A stretch of 8,395 bases of DNA. Origin: Chloroflexota bacterium (GTDB lineage Bacteria; Chloroflexota; Dehalococcoidia; Dehalococcoidales; UBA2162). The stretch's first letter is position 1, and each line of letters begins with the position of its first letter. The DNA is taken from positions 1 to 8,395 of the forward strand of contig JACQOM010000035.1 of NCBI GenBank assembly GCA_016202525.1, in the 5' to 3' direction. The translations under genes were made by a program, and so were the position numbers. A model generated the notes under the pieces. That model worked only from the letters and a program-made list of their open reading frames with translations. It had not been told where the DNA came from and did no database searches. Below are positions 1 through 6,340 of this stretch, piece by piece.

Positions 1-780
1 CCGGTTCCTGAACGCGGTGGAGCTGCTGGCCCAACTCCGGTCAGCCTGACCGGCATCACCGGTAGCGGTTTAACGGTTAACACCAGTACCGGTGCTACAT
101 CAGCTTCAGTTCTACTGACCACATCCGATGGGAAGGCAACTATTAGCATCGCTGCAGGAACGATTATGCATAACGCCAACGGCACCGCTGTTACCAGCCT
201 CTCCGCCACCCCGGCGATTCCCCCATCTCCTCCACCACAGGGTGCCGTTATTATCAACTATAACTTCGGTCCGGAGAACGCTACTTTCAGCCCGTCGCTA
301 GTCATCAACCTGACTTATGCCGATAGCGACATTCCGGCCGGAGCCAGTGAGGCAGACCTTTACGCCGCCTACTGGGATGGTTCACAGTGGGTTAAGCTGG
401 AAAGCACCGTAAATACCGAGACCAATACCATCTCAGCCAAAGTACCCCATTTCACCAATATCGCTGTGCTTTCAGCGCCACCACCGGCGCCAGTTACGGT
501 AGCACCACCTTTACTTCTACCGCCAGCAACGCTAACGCCGTCTGTACTTCCACCGACAGCGGCTACAGAACCGGTGGTAAGTGCACCGCCAGCGCCAGCT
601 CAGGAACCGGCGGTAACTTCACCACCGGAACCGACGACAGCATTGCCAGCAGCATCCGAGCCGGCTCCATCACCTCGGAAATTCAACTGGGCACTACTGG
701 CAATCCTCGTTGGAATTGCCGCAATCGCGGGCGCAGCTTACGTAATGGCTCGCCGGAAGCGTCAGACTCGAAAGGCATAA
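1..780 (+). CDS. Membrane-anchored surface protein, C-terminal part (5' end outside the window)
   Basis: The reading frame is open from the first base, so this is the last 259 residues of a longer protein; the in-frame ATG at 166 lies inside a continuous domain and is not the start. Residues about 1-75 are Thr/Ser/Gly-rich beta-sheet sequence. Residues about 80-157 form a second beta-sandwich with the phrase AAYWDGSQWVKLEST, a pattern known from the C-terminal domain of large secreted proteins of archaea and Chloroflexota. Residues about 158-225 are a Pro/Ala/Thr-rich stalk. One membrane helix (about 229-250, from FNWALLAILVG) and a basic tail (ARRKRQTRKA) follow. This layout indicates a protein displayed outside the cell, held by the C-terminal helix with the basic tail in the cytoplasm. 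No LPXTG sorting motif is present. The ligand or enzymatic role cannot be told because the N-terminal part is missing. It converges with the transglutaminase gene. Confidence 0.82.
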   Translation, partial: PVPERGGAAGPTPVSLTGITGSGLTVNTSTGATSASVLLTTSDGKATISIAAGTIMHNANGTAVTSLSATPAIPPSPPPQGAVIINYNFGPENATFSPSLVINLTYADSDIPAGASEADLYAAYWDGSQWVKLESTVNTETNTISAKVPHFTNIAVLSAPPPAPVTVAPPLLLPPATLTPSVLPPTAATEPVVSAPPAPAQEPAVTSPPEPTTALPAASEPAPSPRKFNWALLAILVGIAAIAGAAYVMARRKRQTRKA

Positions 781-800
781 AGGATATTTCATGTTTGGCG

Positions 801-817
801 AGAATGGTGGTCATTCT
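801..817. terminator. Small hairpin between convergent genes, possible weak terminator
   Basis: AGAATG and CATTCT form a perfect 6-bp inverted repeat with a 5-nt loop (GTGGT). It sits in the 37-bp gap between the two convergent stop codons and touches the stop codon of the minus-strand gene. The stem is A/T-rich and neither side has a real T-run, so it may act only weakly, or not at all, as a bidirectional terminator. Position is the main argument. Confidence 0.3.
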
Positions 818-2881
818 TCAGTATCCAGCAGCTAACTCTCGCCTCAAGATAAACAACCTTTGGTTGGCTTCTGGAACAAGCTGTGGGTCGAAGGGTACCG
901 GGTCATAGGCGGCGTAGCAGGCCGCGCGGGTCAGCCACTCTACAGTCTCCCAACCCCGGCTGAGGTTCGCCCTTACGATGGCCCCGTACTCGTAAGGGGC
1001 TTGATGGCGTTGCCTGGAAGGCAAACCTTTTCTGACGAGCAACGTCACCATTTTGTCGTACACCCGTAACATTGATTTCCTGGCTTCACCATCCAGACTA
1101 CTATAATCAGTTACTACTTGCCCGCTTCTCCTCTTATGACGCCTTGATAGTAGAATCACCGAAGCGATGATGGCGGCAGCGGTTAAAAGTGCCAGCCAGA
1201 GCCAACCCCCTACGGACAGTGAACCGAGGAACCGAACTCCGGTGAATTGCTTCATGACACTGGTGAAACTAACGCCGGTGAATTCTTCCAGCCCGAAATA
1301 GACCCAGTTCCGCGCTGTAGCGAATCCCATGGCTTCATTTAGTCTTGGCGTAGGGTCAAAAGCCACCCAACCGTTTTGCTGGAAGTCAATCTCTACCCAG
1401 GCATGGGCATCTCCGGCGCGCACCACATGGACTCCCGTCAGAGGGTCGATATAACCGGGCAAATATCCAGCAGCTACGCGAGCCGGCAGGCCGACATGAC
1501 GGGCCATAACTGCCATGGCAGTGGCAAAATGAGAACAATCGCCGGCTTGCTGCTCAAACAAAAAATAGTCGACCGCATCCCGGTTCGGCGGCGTTGGGCC
1601 GACATTGAGGGCGTAGGGATAGTTAGTCAGCAGAAACCGTTCCAGTCTGGTTGCCTTATCGTAATCGGTGGGAGCCCCTCGAACAATGGCTTCAGCCAGA
1701 GCCGCGGTGCGTTCACTGATGGGCGGAAGCGTCAGGTCGGAGACGTTCCTGGCCACAACCCGGTCAGTGCGTAAAATCTCCGGTCGGAGGCCTGGCACTA
1801 GAGATTGAACACGGTATAGCGTCCCACGTTCTAGAAAGCCCTTAGTCTCTTCCGCCAGATGGATTCTTCCCGGCCAATACCCTGTGAATACGGCGTTAGG
1901 CTGGTCTGATAGCAAATAGTAGGCTTGCCAGTATTCTTTTTCTCCCGACCGACTAAGCCTTGAATCGGGCAAAAGGAACCACTCCCGGTCCTGACGGCGC
2001 AGTTCTAATTGAGGCGAAGAGTTTAGCCATCCCCGTCCATCGTAGCGGTCTAATACCAGGCCACGCCAGTAGCTGGATATTCGACTACGCACATACATCA
2101 CTGGAACATCAGCCGCAGTGCCAATATAGCCCAGAGTGGCATAATTCGTCTCGCCATCGCCCTGACGGTCCTGAAGGGATGGTAGAATTCCCGGCGTCGC
2201 CGAGGCACCGGGTTTACCGGGTAGACGAGCAAATTTGTCAATGCCGAGGTCCAATCGACTCGGTAGCCAGTTTGCCTGTGTTATCTGACTGCTCGCCAGG
2301 CGGGGCATCAACAGGAAAAAGATAACTGAGATGAGCAAGGTGCCGCCAGTGAAACTAAGCCAGAACCTGGTCGTCGCCTGCCAATCGAATTTACCTATTG
2401 ACACGGCCCGGTTTGATTCAGCTTCGAGGCGACTGAGCGCCACAGCGACCAGCGCTAGAATTGTAAATGCTACCGGAAAGACCAGAAACCACGCCTGGAG
2501 CGCCAGTTCGCTGATGAGCACCAGCAGCAAGCCTCCTAGAATCAAGCTGGCGACCACATTTCTCCGGCGCATAAGGTCGAAGCTGCCGATAGTCAGCCCA
2601 TAGATAAGATAGCGGGATAGCAGCAGGCGGTCGCTGAACCCTGAAAGCAGTATATCCCGACCCAGGAAAACAGTGAGCACCATGAAGATAAGTAAAATCA
2701 AACTGCGGCGTATTGAAGCATCACGCTGGCGCCAGCTATAAAAATGCCCCATTGCCAGCCCGCATATGCCGATGACGGGCAGCCAGGGGTCTCTAATCGC
2801 CCAGGCAACAGCGGCTATGCAACAACTGACAGCGAGGAATGCGAAAATCCGGAAACCGGCGGAATATCTAACTTCTGACAT
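818..2881 (-). CDS. TgpA-like membrane transglutaminase (DUF3488 / transglutaminase core / DUF4129)
   Basis: A 687-residue protein with the full TgpA layout. Residues about 11-192 hold roughly six or seven hydrophobic helices (DUF3488-like). Residues about 195-555 form a large extracytoplasmic part ending in a transglutaminase core. One more helix follows (about 558-578), then a cytoplasmic DUF4129-like tail (about 590-687, RVYDKMVTLLVRKGLP). The catalytic triad is visible: Cys449 in QAGDCSHFATAM, His493 in GDAHAWVEID and Asp509 in WVAFDPTP. The family is expected to act on proteins or peptides at the outer face of the membrane, by cross-linking, amide exchange or hydrolysis; the substrate is unknown. 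The ATG start overlaps the end of the DUF58 gene by 14 bp, which suggests translational coupling. A weak AAGGCAAG lies upstream. It is the last gene of a three-gene operon. Confidence 0.93.
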   Translation of the reverse strand: MSEVRYSAGFRIFAFLAVSCCIAAVAWAIRDPWLPVIGICGLAMGHFYSWRQRDASIRRSLILLIFMVLTVFLGRDILLSGFSDRLLLSRYLIYGLTIGSFDLMRRRNVVASLILGGLLLVLISELALQAWFLVFPVAFTILALVAVALSRLEAESNRAVSIGKFDWQATTRFWLSFTGGTLLISVIFFLLMPRLASSQITQANWLPSRLDLGIDKFARLPGKPGASATPGILPSLQDRQGDGETNYATLGYIGTAADVPVMYVRSRISSYWRGLVLDRYDGRGWLNSSPQLELRRQDREWFLLPDSRLSRSGEKEYWQAYYLLSDQPNAVFTGYWPGRIHLAEETKGFLERGTLYRVQSLVPGLRPEILRTDRVVARNVSDLTLPPISERTAALAEAIVRGAPTDYDKATRLERFLLTNYPYALNVGPTPPNRDAVDYFLFEQQAGDCSHFATAMAVMARHVGLPARVAAGYLPGYIDPLTGVHVVRAGDAHAWVEIDFQQNGWVAFDPTPRLNEAMGFATARNWVYFGLEEFTGVSFTSVMKQFTGVRFLGSLSVGGWLWLALLTAAAIIASVILLSRRHKRRSGQVVTDYSSLDGEARKSMLRVYDKMVTLLVRKGLPSRQRHQAPYEYGAIVRANLSRGWETVEWLTRAACYAAYDPVPFDPQLVPEANQRLFILRRELAAGY

Positions 2882-4124
2882 TTCTTATCTTGCCTTTCTT
2901 ACCTTCCGGGAGAGCTAATCTGCCGGTAAGAAATGAGGAACTGCCCAGCTTTTCTATGGCCGCCTCTAAATTACCACGGGAACAGACGATAACATCAAGA
3001 TTGCTTCTACTCGGCTGGCGAGTGAACTCATTATCCGGTTCATTCGGGGCAAATCCTTCCAGAAGCACCACCACCACTATCGGCATTCGTTGGGACTGCT
3101 GCCATACAGCCGGGATAAGCTCGATCGCAGCTTTGGGCACTATCGCTACAACTACCTCTCCTGGCTCGACTATGCTTTTCAGGTCGGCCCAGGCACCTTT
3201 CCCCCCGGTCTCCAGGCGAGCCAAGAAGTCCATTGAGTCCTGCCATCCGGCGTGGCGCAGACCTTTTTCGCCAGCGACCATGTTGATACTACGCCCGGAG
3301 TCAGCACAAAACCTGGCCAGACTGGCTGCAATCTTGATACTATATTCCAGAGTCGTTTCTCTACCTGTCCCCGGGTTAGGACTGGTGGCAAAGGCAACGG
3401 TCACCGGTCCCTGACCGGATTTCTCAAATTCTTTAAGCATAAAATGACCTACACGCGCTGTGTTTCGCCAGTGGATATGCTTGAGAGGGTCGCCGTATTG
3501 ATATTCCCTTGAGCCATAGAATTCAAAACCGGAGGGAGACTTGGCGGCGACTCCCCTGTCATCAGACCACAAGGTCTCGGCGGCGAATAGTCCTTTCATC
3601 GGGTAATAAGCGGGGAAGACGGTTAGATTCAGTGGCAACTTCCAGACACGCCGCCGCACAAAAAGGCCCAGCGGGTCACTGGCTTGCAGGGTAGTCCTGG
3701 CCGATTGGTAGTGCCCGCGCTGATAACAGACCGCTGTATAGGAAAAGGCAGTTACGGACCTCGGCCCGATTTTGTTGAGGATAAAAGCTCTCGGCGGCTT
3801 CCCCGGCTGGTCAAAAGGGCAGTCCTCTAATATCTTGATAAAATACCTGGATAGGCGGCCGCTATTGGTCACCTTGAGCTTGACTTCAACGGTATCATCC
3901 TCCACAGGACCGCTTAATTCTGAGCGGTGAAGCGGGCGCCTTGCCCGGAGTACCTGACGTTCCACCTTCAAGGAGCTAAGGCTATACCAGTCTATGATTA
4001 CCGAGAGCACCAGCGCGCTCCAGATAATGGCATCAAAAAGATAGAGCCAGCCTATTTGACTCTGGCTGGCTAAAAAATAGAGGAACACGCCACCGAAGAT
4101 AAAACCAAAGCCTGTCTTGGTCAT
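2868..4124 (-). CDS. DUF58 family protein, membrane-anchored
   Basis: A 418-residue protein. Two hydrophobic helices at the N-terminus (about 5-20 and 24-46) anchor it in the membrane. A beta-rich stretch (about 50-180) follows, then the hallmark DUF58 motif at 206-220, REYQYGDPLKHIHWR. The rest (about 238-400) looks like a von Willebrand A-type fold, but where a metal-site DxSxS would be expected after the first strand (about 246-250) the sequence reads ATSPN, so the usual first Asp is missing. DUF58 proteins are regularly encoded between a MoxR ATPase and a transglutaminase, as here, and are thought to be membrane-linked clients or partners of the ATPase. The ATG lies 9 bp after the MoxR stop codon with no strong ribosome binding site, so it probably depends on translation of the upstream gene. 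The precise role is not known. Confidence 0.92.
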   Translation of the reverse strand: MTKTGFGFIFGGVFLYFLASQSQIGWLYLFDAIIWSALVLSVIIDWYSLSSLKVERQVLRARRPLHRSELSGPVEDDTVEVKLKVTNSGRLSRYFIKILEDCPFDQPGKPPRAFILNKIGPRSVTAFSYTAVCYQRGHYQSARTTLQASDPLGLFVRRRVWKLPLNLTVFPAYYPMKGLFAAETLWSDDRGVAAKSPSGFEFYGSREYQYGDPLKHIHWRNTARVGHFMLKEFEKSGQGPVTVAFATSPNPGTGRETTLEYSIKIAASLARFCADSGRSINMVAGEKGLRHAGWQDSMDFLARLETGGKGAWADLKSIVEPGEVVVAIVPKAAIELIPAVWQQSQRMPIVVVVLLEGFAPNEPDNEFTRQPSRSNLDVIVCSRGNLEAAIEKLGSSSFLTGRLALPEGKKGKIRNVRS

Positions 4125-4133
4125 CGCCGTTTC

Positions 4134-5060
4134 TTATAGAGGTACGGGAACTGTCTGTAAAATATCATTTATGCATTTTCCCGCAGAATCAGGCTCAGAG
4201 GAACGAGGAAGGATGCGATGCTGGAGCACTGGGAGCGCAACTAACTTCACATCGTCAGGAATAACGAATTCTCTCTCTTCCATAGCCGCTCTGGCCTGTG
4301 CCGCCCTTTGTAGAAAAACAGCGCCACGCGGGCTGACGCCGATGGCTATTTCATCGCTCTCCCTCGTTGCCGCTACAATCCTGGCAATATACTCTTTTAC
4401 CGGGCGGGCAACATTGACCAGATACACCTGCTTTTGCATGTTCAAAATGTCAACTGCAGTTAGCACCGGGGTCAGGGCAGATTCCCCGTGTTCATTCCGT
4501 TCCAGTATTTCGACCTCCTCCTCCAATTTGGGATAACCCATACCAAAGGACAGCAGGAATCTGTCCAGTTGGCTTTGAGGTAGCGGAAAGGTACCGTGCG
4601 CCTCAGCCAGGTTGCGTGTCGCAATAACAAAGAAGGGCCGGGGCAAAGGATGAGCAGTACCATCGAAGGTAACATGGCCCTCACCCATGGCCTCCAGCAA
4701 GGCCGATTGCGTTCTGGGGCTGGAACGGTTTATCTCATCGGCCAGTACTATGTTAGCGAAAATAGGGCCCGGTACAAACTTAAAATCGCCGCTGGCCGGG
4801 TAATATATCGATGAGCCGGTAATATCCGTGGGCAACAGGTCGGGAGTGAACTGGATACGCTTGAAGTCAGCCTGTATGGATTGTGCCAGTGCCTTGGCTA
4901 AGAGTGTCTTACCCACACCCGGAAAATCGTCGAGCAGGACATGACCCTGACAGAGCAGACCGAGCAGGCTCATTTTTATGACGTCTGGACTGGCTACCAC
5001 CACCTGACGGATGTTGGTCACTACCGCCTGTAACTGATGAGCCAATTCATGTTTCAACAA
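4134..5060 (-). CDS. MoxR-family AAA+ ATPase, TTG start
   Basis: A 308-residue cytoplasmic ATPase. Visible motifs are Walker A FPGVGKT (46-52), Walker B IVLADEINR (104-112, Asp108 and Glu109), sensor 1 ATRN (147-150), the QLDRF arginine region (164-168) and sensor 2 GVSPRG (241-246). Length and layout fit MoxR AAA+ proteins, which act as chaperone-like remodellers of partner proteins. The start is TTG at 5060: an in-frame TAG lies 30 bp upstream, there is no ATG or GTG between them, and the next Met is residue 30, close to the Walker A. GAGGCGGGG (5064-5072) supplies a ribosome binding site; a second TTG directly after is a possible alternative. The sensor 1 segment RNLAEAHGTFPLPQSQLDRF differs from the common QNP(I/L)EQEGTYPLPEAQLDRF but keeps the core. 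It is the first gene of the MoxR, DUF58, transglutaminase operon. Confidence 0.94.
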   Translation of the reverse strand: MLKHELAHQLQAVVTNIRQVVVASPDVIKMSLLGLLCQGHVLLDDFPGVGKTLLAKALAQSIQADFKRIQFTPDLLPTDITGSSIYYPASGDFKFVPGPIFANIVLADEINRSSPRTQSALLEAMGEGHVTFDGTAHPLPRPFFVIATRNLAEAHGTFPLPQSQLDRFLLSFGMGYPKLEEEVEILERNEHGESALTPVLTAVDILNMQKQVYLVNVARPVKEYIARIVAATRESDEIAIGVSPRGAVFLQRAAQARAAMEEREFVIPDDVKLVALPVLQHRILPRSSEPDSAGKCINDILQTVPVPL

Positions 5061-5063
5061 GTT

Positions 5064-5072
5064 CCCCGCCTC
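5064..5072 (-). promoter_or_regulatory. Ribosome binding site deciding the TTG start of the MoxR gene
   Basis: On the minus strand GAGGCGGGG precedes TTG at 5060, with GAGG 8 nt from the start codon. With the in-frame TAG 30 bp upstream, this fixes the non-ATG start. Confidence 0.65.
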
Positions 5073-5119
5073 ACTCTTCTGAAATTTCTACCTGTCTGGT
5101 CGCATGCTCAGATTGATTT

Positions 5120-5148
5120 ATTATACATTGTTATTGGGCTTACATGAA
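5120..5148 (-). promoter_or_regulatory. Candidate sigma-70-type promoter of the MoxR operon
   Basis: Read on the minus strand, a perfect -10 TATAAT (5120-5125) lies 17 nt from TTCATG (5143-5148), a weak -35 with 3 of 6 matches to TTGACA. Transcription would start near 5113 and give a leader of about 50 nt before the TTG start. It faces away from the plus-strand promoter at 5211-5239. Confidence 0.5.
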
Positions 5149-5210
5149 AGGCAAGCCTCGCAACAGCAACGCTTTTCTTTTGGTTGATAACACCTCCCGG
5201 AACAAACCCA

Positions 5211-5239
5211 TTGACACAATTGTCTTCCGAGCTTACACT
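5211..5239 (+). promoter_or_regulatory. Candidate sigma-70-type promoter of the zf-TFIIB, LemA, HtpX cluster
   Basis: A perfect -35 TTGACA (5211-5216) is followed after 17 nt by TACACT (5234-5239, 4 of 6 matches to TATAAT). Transcription would start near 5246, just before the ribosome binding site at 5254. Because the promoter lies inside the longest reading frame of the next gene, it argues against starts upstream of 5271. Confidence 0.6.
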
Positions 5240-5253
5240 GTTAGTAGCGCGCC

Positions 5254-5259
5254 GGAGGT
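5254..5259 (+). promoter_or_regulatory. Ribosome binding site deciding the start of the zf-TFIIB gene
   Basis: GGAGGT lies 11 nt before the ATG at 5271, a slightly long spacing. It selects this ATG over the in-frame TTG at 5184, which has no such site and would put 29 uncharacteristic residues ahead of the zinc motif. Confidence 0.65.
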
Positions 5260-5270
5260 ATTACCTTTTC

Positions 5271-5699
5271 ATGAAATGTCCCGTAGACAAAAGCGATATG
5301 ATTGTGGTCGAGCATGAGAAGATTGAGCTTGACTACTGTCTCCGGTGCTCGGGGGTCTGGTTTGATTCCAAAGAGCTGGAATTACTGGTATCAGTTCTCA
5401 ATGCCAAAGGGGCAAATTTATCCTATAACGAACTACTTAGCCCTAACAATGCCGGTGGAACCGAAGTCAGACGAAAATGCCCTATCTGCGGTCACAAAAT
5501 GGATAAGGTCTGCTTCGGGGAAGAACCCAAGGTACTCATCGATAGCTGTCCGCTGGGCGATGGACTCTGGTTTGATAGCGGAGAGTTGCATCAGGTGCTG
5601 CAAAAAATGGGACCACAGAAAACGCCGACATCCAGAGATGTAATCTCTTTTCTGGGTAATGCTTTTCAGTCCACTCACGGAGCGGGCAGGAAAGAATAG
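5271..5699 (+). CDS. Small zf-TFIIB-type zinc protein with two modules
   Basis: A 142-residue soluble protein. It holds two zf-TFIIB-like modules, each ending in the family signature. Module 1 is MKCPVD (Cys3) then CLRCSGVWFDSKELE (Cys23, Cys26). Module 2 is CPIC (Cys70, Cys73) then CPLGDGLWFDSGEL (Cys93). Each module shows three cysteines rather than four: Asp6 replaces the second Cys in module 1, and Gly96 the last Cys in module 2. CPVD-type variants do occur in this family, so the fold is probably kept, with Asp6 perhaps serving as a ligand. The function of the family is not established; nucleic-acid or protein binding is possible. The start at 5271 is chosen because the CPVD motif begins there and a promoter and GGAGGT lie just ahead. 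LemA follows after 47 bp, probably in the same transcript. Confidence 0.85.
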   Translation: MKCPVDKSDMIVVEHEKIELDYCLRCSGVWFDSKELELLVSVLNAKGANLSYNELLSPNNAGGTEVRRKCPICGHKMDKVCFGEEPKVLIDSCPLGDGLWFDSGELHQVLQKMGPQKTPTSRDVISFLGNAFQSTHGAGRKE

Positions 5700-5732
5700 A
5701 TGCAGTCCGATAAGACTATCAGTAAATATTAG

Positions 5733-5737
5733 GGAGG
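5733..5737 (+). promoter_or_regulatory. Ribosome binding site of lemA
   Basis: GGAGG within AGGGAGGT lies 9 nt before the ATG at 5747. It is a strong site, which suggests high translation of LemA relative to HtpX, whose start has no such site. Confidence 0.7.
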
Positions 5738-5746
5738 TAAACAACC

Positions 5747-6334
5747 ATGCCTGTATTCATTATTATCGGGGTAATTATTGTCATTCTAATCATCCTGTAC
5801 ATCGCCACCTATAACGGGCTGGTCGGCTTACGTAATCAGACCAAGAATGCGTGGGCGCAGATAGACGTCCAGCTTAAAAGACGTCATGATTTGATTCCCA
5901 ATCTGGTAGAGACCGTAAAAGGCTACATGCAGCATGAGCGGGGGACTCTGGAAGCAGTGACCAATGCCCGAAATCTGGCACAATCAGTAGCCAGTTCCGG
6001 CCCTGCCGAGAGAGCCAAAGCGGAAGGGGAACTGAGCAGTGCTTTAGCTCGTTTGCTGGTGGTAGTGGAAAATTATCCCAACCTGAAAGCCAACCAGAAT
6101 TTCCTGGCGCTTCAGGAAGAATTAACTTCCACCGAAAACAAAATCAGTTTTTCCCGCCAGTTCTACAACGATTCTGTTCTGAGCTACAACAATAAAACTC
6201 AGATGTTCCCTTCCAATATCATTGCCAGTATGAGTGGCTTCAAACAGGGCGAATTCTTTGAGGTCAAAGCCCCCGAAGAAAGAGAAGCCCCCAAATTCAG
6301 CTTTAGCGCTGCACCTAAAAGCGACGCCAAATAA
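5747..6334 (+). CDS. lemA: LemA family membrane protein
   Basis: A 195-residue protein of normal LemA length. A single N-terminal helix (about 4-21) is followed by the LemA signature (22-60, including YNGLVGLRNQ, WAQIDVQLKRR and DLIPNLVETVKGY), a long helical region, the conserved ENYPNLKANQNF (108-119), and FPSNIIASM (154-162). The end (175-195) is charged and low in complexity. LemA is a helical-bundle protein held by its N-terminal helix with the body outside the cytoplasm; its biochemical role is unknown. It is often next to genes for membrane proteases, as here: HtpX starts 6 bp after its stop codon, which suggests a functional pair. The start is fixed by a strong ribosome binding site. 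Confidence 0.95.
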   Translation: MPVFIIIGVIIVILIILYIATYNGLVGLRNQTKNAWAQIDVQLKRRHDLIPNLVETVKGYMQHERGTLEAVTNARNLAQSVASSGPAERAKAEGELSSALARLLVVVENYPNLKANQNFLALQEELTSTENKISFSRQFYNDSVLSYNNKTQMFPSNIIASMSGFKQGEFFEVKAPEEREAPKFSFSAAPKSDAK

Positions 6335-6340
6335 AAATCC

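Noticed and set aside
166..168. ATG as the start of the surface-protein gene
   Set aside because: The frame is open back to position 1 with the same beta-rich composition and no ribosome binding site precedes this ATG, so the gene begins outside the window.
860..2603. Plus-strand reading frames of about 70-130 codons opposite the transglutaminase gene
   Set aside because: They lie antisense to a strongly supported coding region, have no family motifs and are explained as shadows of its codon structure.
2890..4814. Plus- and minus-strand reading frames overlapping the DUF58 and MoxR genes in other frames
   Set aside because: The longest (174 codons, plus strand) mirrors the DUF58 gene and shows no domain; the well-conserved DUF58 and AAA+ motifs are on the minus strand in the annotated frames.
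5184..5270. N-terminal extension of the zf-TFIIB protein from an in-frame TTG
   Set aside because: The stretch contains the TTGACA/TACACT promoter and the GGAGGT site for the ATG at 5271, and the extra residues do not belong to the zinc domain.
5144..5317. A 57-codon plus-strand reading frame starting ATG AAA GGC in the divergent region
   Set aside because: It has no ribosome binding site, runs through the promoter of the zf-TFIIB gene and overlaps that gene's start in another frame; the translation shows no recognisable motif.
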